A DNA stretch of 64,000 nt, from the NCBI RefSeq assembly GCF_001661265.1, contig NW_017566992.1:186001-250000 (forward strand), read 5' to 3'. The translations under genes were made by a program, and so were the position numbers. The stretch comes from Saitoella complicata NRRL Y-17804. Taxonomy: Eukaryota > Ascomycota > Saitoellomycetes > Saitoellales > Saitoellaceae. Shown here piece after piece: positions 41,234 through 50,870 of the stretch (the first letter of the stretch is position 1; every line of letters starts with the position of its first letter). Under the pieces are notes generated by a model, which had not been told where the DNA came from, did not search any database, and worked only from the letters and a program-made list of their open reading frames with translations.

Positions 41234-41991
41234 ATGTCCGAGTCATTCACCGCTTCCCTTCAAAAGAAGAATGCCGGTTCCCTCCTGGTCGCTACCAAGA
41301 CCAATCCATTCATTGCTTCCGCAATTAACGGATCCTTGACGGATGACAGATTCAACAGATGGATGCAGCAAGACGTTATCTTTGTTGAAGCTCTGGGTCG
41401 TTATGAGGGGTTGTTGCTGCACAAGGCTCCGTTGAGAGATTTCCAGACGGTCGTTAGCGGAATCGCCGCTTTGGAGGCCGAGTTGAGGGTAAGTGATTCA
41501 TCATGAGCTTCCCGCAGTTGCGATTGGTAACGGTCTCCACACAGTGGTTTGTCGAACAGGCTGTCCCTAGAGGCGTCAAGCTCATCCACACCCGCCCATC
41601 TCACAGCGGCACCTACGAAACCCTCAGCGCCGCCGCTGCCGCAGCTCCCGCTACCCAAGCCTACAACGACTACATCCTCCAAACCCTCCCAACAAAGTCC
41701 TACCTCGCACAAATCACCGCCGTCTGGGCTATCGAGTTAACCTACCTGCAAGCCTGGCGCAACGTCCTGGACGAGTCGAAGGATGACAAATGGAGGCAGA
41801 ATGCAGAGCACTGGGCTGTTCCGGAGTTCCAGCAGTATGTCGCTGGGTTGCAAAAGTGTGTTGAGGATGCGTTTGAGGAGAGTAAGGAGGAGAGGTCGGA
41901 TCATAAGGCTGAGGTTTGGGAGGCTGAGGAGTGCTTTCAGGAGGTGTTGCGGTTGGAGGAGGACTTCTGGAAGATGGCCATGGAGGCGTAA
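41234..41991 (+). CDS. TENA/THI-4-like protein
   Basis: Two exons (41234-41488, 41545-41991) encode 233 aa, the usual length for TenA-type proteins, which are all-helical and act in thiamine pyrimidine salvage. The start has FIASAINGSLTDDRFNRWMQQDVIFVEAL, typical of helix 1 (landmarks LTDDRFNRWMQQD). The centre has ITAVWAIELTYLQAW and the end has LRLEEDFWKMAME. In bacterial TenA a catalytic Cys sits in the segment aligning with AVWAIE; here no Cys is present, and a Glu follows as in the TENA_E subgroup. That alignment is by eye. The 56-nt intron has a GTAAGT donor. Confidence 0.85.
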
Positions 41992-42331
41992 AAGTACGAG
42001 CATAGTGTTACAAATACGCGTTCGAGGCCGAGTAAGGTATCTGGGCGTTCCTCTTAGGGGCAACTCAAATGCTCTTGCCATTGTCGCAGGAAGCCGCGAA
42101 GTTCGTTGTGCCGTTTTTGACCTTCATATACGAAGTTCAACCAGCTGCAGATTTGAGAAGGCCGAAACCGAGACTGCTGATTCTATTATGCCGACTTGCA
42201 GGTGTAATCGAATGCCGATACCGACAGTATGCGCCCACAGCGAGAAACAAGCAGTAACACAAACGATGTGGTGTGAATGTATTCATGATCATGACTTCGT
42301 AACCTCTTGTAAACCCAAATGAGCGCCCTCC
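41992..42331. other. Convergent 3' region between the TENA-like gene and BAT1
   Basis: These 340 bases lie between stop codons of converging genes. Open frames here are read-throughs rich in Arg. No separate gene is supported. Confidence 0.5.
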
Positions 42332-43587
42332 TCACACGTGACGAGCCCAGCCCTTGTGCTCCTCAACACCGTACTGAATGTCCATAATCCATTTTTGCAT
42401 CTGCTCCGCCACCGGTCCCGCCTCCTTTCCGGGCTGTAATGGTACGGAGATGTCCTCTCCCTTATAGTGCACCCTCTTGATCGGCGCGCAGGTAGCGGCG
42501 GTTCCGGTTCCAAACATCTCGAGCAATCGGCCCTCGTCGGCGGCCTTCTTAATCTGGTCCATGGTGTACTTCTTCTCGGAGACGGCCCAGCCTTGGGGAA
42601 CGAGGCGTTCCCGAGCCAAGTCGAGGACACTGTCGCGGGTGACACCCTCGAGAATGGTACCGTCAGTGGTAGGGGCGGTGATAAGCTCCTTGACTGTTGG
42701 CGGTAACGTTAGCAAATGGTCATATATGCGGTTCCGGCAGATAACTAACCTCCGTCCTCGTTCACCCATGCGGTGAAGCAGTTCATAGTTCCGACCTCAG
42801 TCACGTAGTTCTCCTCTCCGAACAACCATAAGTTCTGATGGTATCCCTTCTGGGCAGCAGCAACCTGAGGAGCGACACAAGGAGCGTAATTAGCTCCCAA
42901 CTTGGCATTACCGAAGCCTCCAGGCCATGCGCGGACCTTGTCAGTGGTGGCCCACAATGAGACGGCCTTGAATCCGGTGGGGTAGTAGGGACCGACAGGG
43001 GAAGCGATCACGTAAAGCAATGCGGAGGAAGTCGGTCCGATACCGAGGGTCTTCTGGGTACCGATGAGGGTTGGTCGAAGGTAGAGCGAGTATCCCTGTC
43101 CTCTTGGCACCCAACGGTCGTCGACCTTGACGAATTCCGCGATGGCCTTTAACAGCTCCTCACCGTCGAAGGTGGGCAATGCGATGCGGGTAGCGGAGTT
43201 GTTGAAGCGGCTCATGTTCCTGTCACCACGGAAGATGCGGGTGTCGCCGTTGGCGTCCTTGTAGGCCTTCATACCCTCGAAACACTCGAAACCGTAGTGG
43301 AACACACAGGTCGCGGGATCAAGTGACAAGTTCTGGTAGGGAGTGATCTTGGGTGCGTCCCATCCAGTCTCGGAGTTCCACTCGATGGCGAGCATGTGGT
43401 CTGTGAAGGTATGACCGAAAACGAGCTCATGAGGCTCCTTGAGGGGCTTAGGGTCGGCGGTCTTCTCGATGGTAAGCTTTGCGGCCGAGAGAGGCTGAAG
43501 AGCGGGAGTGGAAAGCAAGCGGATGGGCTGGAAGGAAGGCAATGAAGAGCGCAATGCCGACTGCGGCAATCGCAATGAACGGAACAT
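42332..43587 (-). CDS. BAT1: Branched-chain amino acid aminotransferase (mitochondrial)
   Basis: Two exons (43587-42750, 42693-42332) encode 399 aa. It is a fold-type IV PLP transaminase that makes or degrades Leu, Ile and Val. The N-terminus MFRSLRLPQSALRSSLP is Arg/Ser-rich and non-acidic, consistent with mitochondrial import. Family landmarks are FHYGFECFEGMKAYKD, FRGDRNMSRFNNSA, YLRPTLIGTQ, the cofactor lysine in GNAKLGANYAP, and FGTGTAATCAPI near the C-terminus. The 56-nt intron has a GTTAGT donor, a GCTAAC branch and a CAACAG acceptor. Confidence 0.95.
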
Positions 43588-43842
43588 GATTGCTGAACTC
43601 TGGATCCTTTGAATTTGATTTTCTTGTTCGTCGAGGTAGAAGCACAACAGCACCACCTGAATTTACAGTAGGCAGGGCAGGGTCTTGGGCGCGGATCGCT
43701 CGGCAGTATGAGACCCGTCGAGTCACCTTAACAAGGCAATTGCAATTGGAGACGGGTTCATTGGAAGGTAGATTAAAGCAAAGAAACCCAGATAAACGCC
43801 GGTAAACGCCATTGAACCACCCGACTGCCCAGTAGCCGGCCC

Positions 43843-44756
43843 TCACCACTGGCCAGCTCCGTAATAGATACCCGCATCGTCATCTTCAGACTCATAGGAT
43901 GACTCCTGCGATTCAGTGAGTCCGGGACTTTTAGCGCTTTGCGCCGCCCTTGTCGCTTCCAAGGCCACTGTGGTGTGACGGACAATCGTCTCAATGACTG
44001 GTCGCTTCCCAAGGCCGTGCGTTTCTAGATTGATGGTTAATGACTCGTAAGAACGATACAAGGAGCCAAAGTACCTGCTAGCCAAGCGTTGGCCTTCTCT
44101 GCCAAGTTGATTCTCCGTGCGTCTGACATATAATGCGAGAGAGGACTCTTTTCCGGGACCTCGTATGCAAGCAATGCCATGATATCCCGGACAGTTGATA
44201 GCTGTGCGTCGTCTTCCGAGCCCGATAATGTTAGGTTTTGTTTAGCAAGGCGTCCAGCTTCAATCGCCTTGTAGACGTCACGACTTCGAATGGCCTGCAT
44301 GACTGTGAAAAAGTTGTCTTAAAGCCAGATAAAGACCTACCTCGATAGCATTCTGCGCTAGGAACTCGAAGTACAGCCATCCGTACCCCCCGGAATACAT
44401 AACTTCTCCTAGAGGTGAGCCTGGCTTTATCAAATTCAGCGCAGCCGGGATTTCTCCATTCAAGATATAGGCCATCATCTCTATTTCATCCGGTCAACGG
44501 TGGACCCAACCAAGACGCCGAATAGACACAGACCCTTCCGTAGCTGTAAACTTCGCGTTTCAAGCTCCCGGGCCTTCGTTTCTTGGTTCATCAGACCATC
44601 CCCGTTGGTGCAAATACGCTGCGACGATTCCCTATCCTGCCTGAAAGCGTCCGCGGTCTCCGCACACCGCTCGTGCAGCAGGTATTGCAGAATCAGATCG
44701 CCATAAGTGGCATCCGTCAAAGGGTCCAAAACAGAAGTTGGAGTTTCTCTGGACAT
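43843..44756 (-). CDS. LisH-CTLH-CRA domain protein (GID/CTLH ligase type)
   Basis: Four exons (44756-44534, 44480-44341, 44294-44075, 44024-43843) encode 254 aa. The LisH motif is TYGDLILQYLLHERCAETADAFRQD. CTLH follows as LQLRKEMMAYILNGEIPAALNLI. CRA runs from IRSRDVYKAIEAGRLAKQNL to TIVRHTTVALEATRAA. This layout matches core scaffold subunits of the GID/CTLH ubiquitin ligase such as Gid8, although the LLAYEVPEKSPLSHY segment is closer to RanBP9/Gid1 C-termini. There is no SPRY domain. Intron 1 (44481-44533) uses a weak GTCTGT donor, chosen because it alone preserves the CTLH frame. The start could also be 44813. It is divergent from SCY1, with 164 bases between starts. Confidence 0.85.
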
Positions 44757-44920
44757 TTTCCTTGGCTGTATGTTATGTGCTGCGGACCGTGTGCGTTCGT
44801 TCATGTCGTACACCTTCCTTAATGTACGGGTGATTCAGGTCGACTGCGGGACGCTGCAGTTGCCAACGGGACAAGGACGCCGAAGCAACTTCAGAGTTAG
44901 GAGCGTAATCGCAGTTGAGG

Positions 44921-47637
44921 ATGTTTTCGAATGCTTTGAAAGCATGTACGTCGTCTTCGCTGTCGGCACCGAGCTCTACTGACGGGGATCATCGCAGTGT
45001 CCGGCGGAAACATCCATAAGAGCTACTCCGTAGACTCAACTCCCGCCTTCGTCTCTGGCCCATGGAAAGTCTATGATGCGACCAAGAGGTCCAACAAACA
45101 AGCAGTATCTGTTTTTGTGTTTGAGAAGAAGAACTTGGAAGCACCGCTCCAGAAGCCTTCACCCCTCGTGCAAGCCAGGTATGCGCAGATCTACGAACAG
45201 TTGAAGCGGGAAGCGAGTAGCTTGTCAAGATTGAGACATCCGAGTATCCTGGAGGTAGCGGAACCAGTGGAAGAGACTGCGAAGACTCTGGTCTTTGCCA
45301 CGGAGCGAGTCACCGCAAGCTTGGCGACCTTAACTGGCAAGAAGGACGAGGATTCCTTTGGCAGAAAGGGGACGAGAACTTCAAGACCACAGGAGACTGA
45401 AGTCGACGAATTGGAAATTCAGAAGGGTTTGCTGCAGGTTGCAAAGGGATTGAGCTTCTTGCACGAACAAGCTGGCATCCTCCACTCAAACCTCATCCCT
45501 GAAGCCATCTACGTAAATGCTAAGGTACTTTCTCCAAAGCGCCATCGTCCCTGCGGGTGTGTACTGACTTGAAGATAAACAGGGCGACTGGAAGATTTCT
45601 GGACTGGGCTTCTCCATCTCATTCCGTGATGCAAAACCGCAGTATGATTACCCGGAATATGACCCACGACTACCAAAAAACGTTCAACGCGATATTGATT
45701 TCGCTGCACCAGAGTTCGTCATCGAGGAGCAAGTCGATCCACTGAGTGATATGTTCAGTTTGGGTTGCTTGATCGTTGCAATGCACAATCGAGGGGCAAG
45801 TCCTGTACGGGCGGATCATAACACGCATGCTTACAGGAAGATCGTTGAGAGGCTGGACAGACTTGAATGGGGCCAAGTGCCGTCGTACATTACGTGTACG
45901 TGGAATAATCGTCCCATCATTGTCAGGTGCCTAATATCGTCTTTGTAGATGTTCTGCCCCAACTTCTCACGCGAAGACCGGTCAACCGTCTCTCTGCGTC
46001 TGCATTCCAGTCGTCGAAGTTTTTCGACAACATTCTCATGAATACAATCCGCTTCCTAGAAGCATTTCCGGAGAAGTCCGACCACGAGAAAGCATCTTTC
46101 ATGCGTGGCCTGCTCCGTGTCCTGCCTCAATTCCCGGATCGCGTGCTGCAACGAAAGGTACTTGAGCTATACTACCGTTCATTTGTGTGCGATCTAACGG
46201 TCTGCTTCCTAGGTCCTCCCATCCCTGCTTGAAGAAACTAAAGATCATCCGCTTCTTCACCTTACGATACCCAACATATACCTCATCATTACCAAAACTC
46301 CGCAGAGTGACTTCTCTGCCAAGGTCTTGCCTAAGCTCAAGACAATCTTTTTGGTGAAAGACCAACCCCAAGCAACGGTGGCTATGTTAGAAGGCCTGCA
46401 CGTAGTCAAGGAAAAGGCAACGGCGAAAGAGTTCAAAGAAGATGTCATGCCTTTGATCTACGCAGCATTAGAGAGTGGCGTGCATTACGTCCAGGACAAG
46501 GCCCTCAACGTTATCGGAGAGATTGCCGCTGATCTGGATTTTACCACGATCAAGTCGAGATTGTTTCCTAAGGTTGCTGATGTCTTCACAAAGACGTCAA
46601 TGCTTTCAGTGCAGGTCACGGCGCTTGAGACGTTCCTCATCATTGTCAAGCACGTCGACAAGTACCTCGTTACGGAGAAGATCTTGCCACTGTTGCAGAC
46701 CGTCAAGACTAAAGAACCTGCCGTTTTGATCGCTGCACTCGCAGTTTACGAGGAGTCTGGTAAGATGCTCGACCTTGAAGTTATTGCGGCACAAGTTCTT
46801 CCGCGTCTTTGGGAGCTTTCTCTCACGCCTCTTTTGAACCTTCAGCAGTTCAAGACATTCATGAAGGTCATCAAAGATCTCAGCAGCCGTATCGAGGAGG
46901 AGCATGGCAGGAAGTTGGCCGATTTGGGCAGTGTGAGCGAGCCAATCAACTCAAGTACAGCTGTGAAGGGGCCAGCTGGAGGGGCGGCCGATGAGGGACC
47001 CATTGACTTCGAGACCCTCGTACTCGGTGGAAATGGTGTTAGTCAACCAAAACTGCTTACGAATTCTATGGGGAATGGTAGCATGGGTTTCGGTGCTCCT
47101 ATGGAACCAGTGCCTTCAAATCCATTCCCGTCTAGCCAACCGCCGGCAATACGAGCGGCTCCTCCGAAGAGCACGTCACCAGCGCCAACCTTCTCTTGGT
47201 CCACACCAGTTTCACCTCAGGCCCGTCCGCCCCCGGCACCAGCTCCCCAACAACCTCCTACGGGTTTGTCATCCTTCCCCGTTATGCAATCAACCCCGCA
47301 AGCGTCATATCAGCAGCCACCGACAAATTACTTCCAATCCCAACCTGTTCAACCTGTGCAACCACCCCAACCGCGTCAACCGAGTAATACGGCTGGCAGC
47401 GCTATTGACTGGTCAGCTGCCATGCGGAAACCAGCCCAACCTATACCACCTCCTCCGCAGAACAAAACTTTCGGATGGTCAACGCAAAACAACAATGCCG
47501 TTGCGAACTCGTCCATGTCCTCCTTTCCCTCCATCATGCCACCACCAAGGAATGGTCCATCTACACCATCGATACCTCCACCGCCCAAGCCAAGCAATGG
47601 TATGGGCTCCCTGGACGCCTACAAACCTCTTCTATAG
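44921..47637 (+). CDS. SCY1: SCY1/SCYL2-like pseudokinase
   Basis: Five exons (44921-44945, 44998-45524, 45583-45895, 45949-46157, 46213-47637) encode 832 aa. SCYL2 proteins link clathrin and membrane traffic between Golgi and endosomes. The spliced start (MFSNALKALSGGN, then SYSVDSTPAFVSGPWKVYDATK) is the Scy1 signature. The kinase-like domain spans about residues 20-330 but lacks a normal HRD: it reads ILHSNLIPEAIYVN. The DFG position reads SGLGFS. A HEAT-repeat region follows (LPSLLEETKDHPLLHL through VIKDLSSRIEEEH), then a long Pro/Gln/Ser-rich tail ending in GSLDAYKPLL. All four introns are 52-58 nt. The first exon encodes only eight codons. Confidence 0.93.
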
Positions 47638-47929
47638 GTCACGATCGAACAGTTCGTTGGAGAATATATGTCTGCTGGACGGGGTATATTGCTTATCATA
47701 TTTTGAGAACCGGGTATCATCCGAGGCAGGAAGCAATTAGTTAGCAATTCATATATAACGCCGACTGTTCTTTAACCTTCACTTGCTTTCTCTTTGTTCT
47801 CTCCAACTTTGTCCGCCTATATTTAAGAAGTGGCAATGCTCGGTCGGTCGACAATCCGGGGAACTTGGGCGCAATGGCTGCATCGTTTGGCAGCAAACAA
47901 CCAAACCCCCCAATTACACAAGGACGACA

Positions 47930-49572
47930 ATGAGATTAAGAATCTTCCGTCCCAGAGTCCCGGGGCTTCAACTCCTTCGTCCAAGGGTACCTGGTATCCT
48001 TCTGAGGCGTCGTCCCTTCCACGCTCTCGCACGTCCATCGCTTAGACTTCGCGAACGCGTCGGTAGCGTTCGTCGTTATCTCCGCCAAGATCAAGGTCCT
48101 AAGCAGCCCCGTGAAGAGGAGGATAAGTTTTATGATGCACCGGAATTTGCGGAAGGCACGGCGTCTTCTGGATCGTCGGGCAACTCTCAGGGGGATCAAA
48201 GGGGCTTCTACACTAGACTGCGGGAGCGTCTGAGGAACACCAAGGTTGAATGGTACCCAATTCCTGTTGGACTTGGAATTGCCGTTGTTGCTTTTACACA
48301 ATATCGGAAAATCAGTGACAGAGAGCATGAGAGAATTGCTCACGAGGGCACGGATGGACACGTTGACATTCAGGGGCCTGCTGGCGAGCGGGTCAGGTCC
48401 ACTGGACCTTGGCAGGTTCGTAGCGTTTCAATTTTCACGCAAGGTCTCGATTAACACGTTTCCAGGTGTATGTACTCAGCACACTCCCATTGAGGGCAAT
48501 CTCACGCCTATGGGGGCGCTTCAACGAGATTCAGTTGCCTGTTTGGATGCGTGTTCCCGGTTTCAAGTTGTACGCGTGGGTTTTTGGCTGCAACCTCAAT
48601 GAGGTTGGTGAGGCCGACTTGACTACATACCGTAACCTGGCCGAGTTCTTCTACCGTGAGCTTAAGCCTGGAGTCCGTCCCATCGACGCTACTGCTGCGA
48701 TTGTTTCCCCCGCAGACGGAAAGATCCTTCACTTTGGTGCAATCCAAGGACGTCAGGTTGAGCAGGTCAAGGGCTTGACTTACTCTCTTGACGCTCTTCT
48801 TGGTTCTGGTGAGCATCCATCTCCTGAGCAAATCGCTTTCGACGCCAGGGAGAACTCGCACATCAGCGATTCCGATTTCGCGACTGTCAACGGAATCGAT
48901 TACACCGTAGACACTCTCCTGGGTGAGGAAGATCACCAGAAGGCTGAGGCTGGGATCACCAAGACCGATGCTTCCATGCCTGCTGAGCACGAGCAGGCTG
49001 CAGAGCAGATCGTTGCCCAGGAGGTCGCACGCTGCCACGGTAACGGCGAGAAGGTCAAGGATGGCAACGCTCTCTTCTTCACTGTCGTCTACTTGGCGCC
49101 TGGTGACTACCACCGTTTCCATTCCCCCACCAACTGGGTTGTTGAACGTCGTCGTCACTTTGCTGGTGAACTCTTCAGTGTCTCGCCTTTCCTTGCCCGT
49201 CGTCTGGCCAACCTGTTCGTTTTGAACGAGCGTGTCGTGTTGTTGGGTCGCTGGAAGCATGGTTTCATGTCGATGACCCCTGTCGGTGCGACCAACGTCG
49301 GATCTATCCGCATTCACTTTGACCGTGAGCTCAGGACCAACACTTGGAGCAAGGATAAGCCTGTTGGCGTTGCCTACGCAGAAGCTACTTATGCGAATGC
49401 CAGCAAGGCACTTCGCGGACAGCCATGCAGGGTCGGTGAGCAGATGGGTGGGTTCAACCTGGGAAGTACCGTCGTTCTTGTCTTTGAGGCGCCCGTCGAC
49501 TTCCAGTTCAAGATTGAGGCTGGCCAGAAGGTGAAGATGGGACAGGCTATTGGTGTTACACCAGAACATTAG
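47930..49572 (+). CDS. PSD1: Phosphatidylserine decarboxylase, mitochondrial
   Basis: Two exons (47930-48415, 48466-49572) encode 530 aa. The inner-membrane enzyme converts phosphatidylserine to phosphatidylethanolamine. The N-terminus is an Arg/Leu/Pro-rich presequence (RLRIFRPRVPGLQLLRPRVP). A hydrophobic segment (PIPVGLGIAVVAFTQY) follows at about residue 107. The catalytic part has SPADGKILHFG, GDYHRFHSPTNW and the self-processing FNLGSTVVLVFE motif. Cleavage before Ser496 would leave a pyruvoyl alpha chain of about 35 residues. An insert of about 100 residues between the GKILHFG and FFTVVYLAPGDYH segments is normal for fungal Psd1. The 50-nt intron uses a GTTCGT donor. Confidence 0.95.
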
Positions 49573-49580
49573 AAGGATGA

Positions 49581-49612
49581 GTGAGCCAGTGAGCCAGTGA
49601 GCCAGTGAGCCG
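49581..49612 (+). repeat. Four 8-bp tandem units after PSD1
   Basis: GTGAGCCA is repeated three times, followed by GTGAGCCG, starting nine bases after the PSD1 stop. It is a small microsatellite in the 3' region. Confidence 0.85.
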
Positions 49613-49796
49613 TTGGGATGCATCATTGGGCATGGAATGTGAATACCTGCACATATTATCTGATTTCAAGGCGCAAATGGTTTTCTTCTGGGTGTTTATT
49701 GTTACCTATGCATTCTAATACATTGTTGTTCATATGATATGCCCGCTCTAAGCAAATTGCCATAACTCCTTCCAAATCATGGGTATCTGTGGTTCT

Positions 49797-50603
49797 CTAG
49801 TTCTCAACCTTAACGACCTTCGTCAACATGCCAGCGTACTTTGGCTCAATAAACAGAGCCTTCGCCTCAACCACTTTGAGAGGGTTCTCCTCGAGAGTCT
49901 CAATGTGGCCCTCCACCCACGCCTTCCTTCCTTCCACCTTGGTGGTAGTCGCCTTCAAGACGATCCATTGGTCTGCCTTCGTAGGCGCCAAGTAATTGAT
50001 GGTAAGACTTGCCGTTACACCAACCTTGTTGGGCAAGGCCGGGAAGCAGCACCGTGCCAGACCCTCATCAAGCAACGTTGCCAACAATCCACCGTGAACA
50101 ATGCCGGGGTGACCGCACAAATCACTACCGAGATGTGCGAAAATCACGATACTCTTGCCTCTTTCCTCCGAGAAGACGTATGGCGGGATAGTGATGCGCC
50201 CAGGTCCAGCCAGGACACCACCCGTCAAATTGTAGGCCTTGTGCTGATCAGGAATAGTCTTGTGTGGTCTTGATTCCGAGAAGTCGGGGTTCGCCCGGAG
50301 CTCTTTCAGAAGCGAATGAGCATTGATAAAGTCCTCGGCGGCGCGGACTTCGGGATCGAGGGGACCCATGTGTTCAGAGATTTCAGTAGACATGAAAGGT
50401 GCGACTGAGTAAGCGTAGCCAAGTGCAGAAAAGGTAGAACCGAAGAGAGCGAAACCGATCTTTCGAAGTATTGAGGTCTTTGGTTTAACGGTTGGTCGCG
50501 CAGTAGTTGTCGCGTATCGGACAGCCGAGCGGAGCTGGTGTGACGTGTGGGAGAATGCGACGGGACGAGTAAAGACTCTTGCGACGAGTCTATTTGGCGA
50601 CAT
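49797..50603 (-). CDS. Hotdog-fold thioesterase-like protein, probably mitochondrial
   Basis: A single exon encodes 268 aa. The N-terminus (MSPNRLVARVFTRPVAFSHT and following) is basic and hydroxylated, like a mitochondrial presequence. A hydrophobic stretch follows at about residues 48-68 (KIGFALFGSTFSALGYAYSV). The hotdog domain occupies the C-terminal half. GHPGIVHGGLLATLLDE is the PaaI/THEM4-type helix motif, and VGVTASLTINYLAPTKA and KAWVEGHIE follow. The substrate is probably an acyl-CoA, but this cannot be read from sequence. It resembles uncharacterised fungal mitochondrial proteins of the Fmp10 type. Confidence 0.85.
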   Translation of the reverse strand: MSPNRLVARVFTRPVAFSHTSHQLRSAVRYATTTARPTVKPKTSILRKIGFALFGSTFSALGYAYSVAPFMSTEISEHMGPLDPEVRAAEDFINAHSLLKELRANPDFSESRPHKTIPDQHKAYNLTGGVLAGPGRITIPPYVFSEERGKSIVIFAHLGSDLCGHPGIVHGGLLATLLDEGLARCCFPALPNKVGVTASLTINYLAPTKADQWIVLKATTTKVEGRKAWVEGHIETLEENPLKVVEAKALFIEPKYAGMLTKVVKVEN

Positions 50604-50870
50604 GTTCGATTATAAACGTCAAGATAACACAGAGAAAAGCGGGAGGCTTAGCGGAAGTCAGTAGGTGCCGGGGCCGAGGAAGGCGACGGAGGAGGGATTA
50701 GAAAGAGTAAGCTGCTCCGGTTGGGGCGCGGATGTTTCCCCGGCTAGGACGGCGACTGGCAGCTAACGGTGCCGGGAAGTACTATGGAACAGAAAACGTC
50801 CAGAATGAAAAATCTAAGTTCAACTTATCCTAAGGTAGATTCGATGGTTCGTGCATATTTGCTCCCTTTT

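Noticed and set aside
48508-49626. A 372-codon open frame antisense to PSD1
   Set aside because: It lies over the conserved PSD catalytic core and has no family features.
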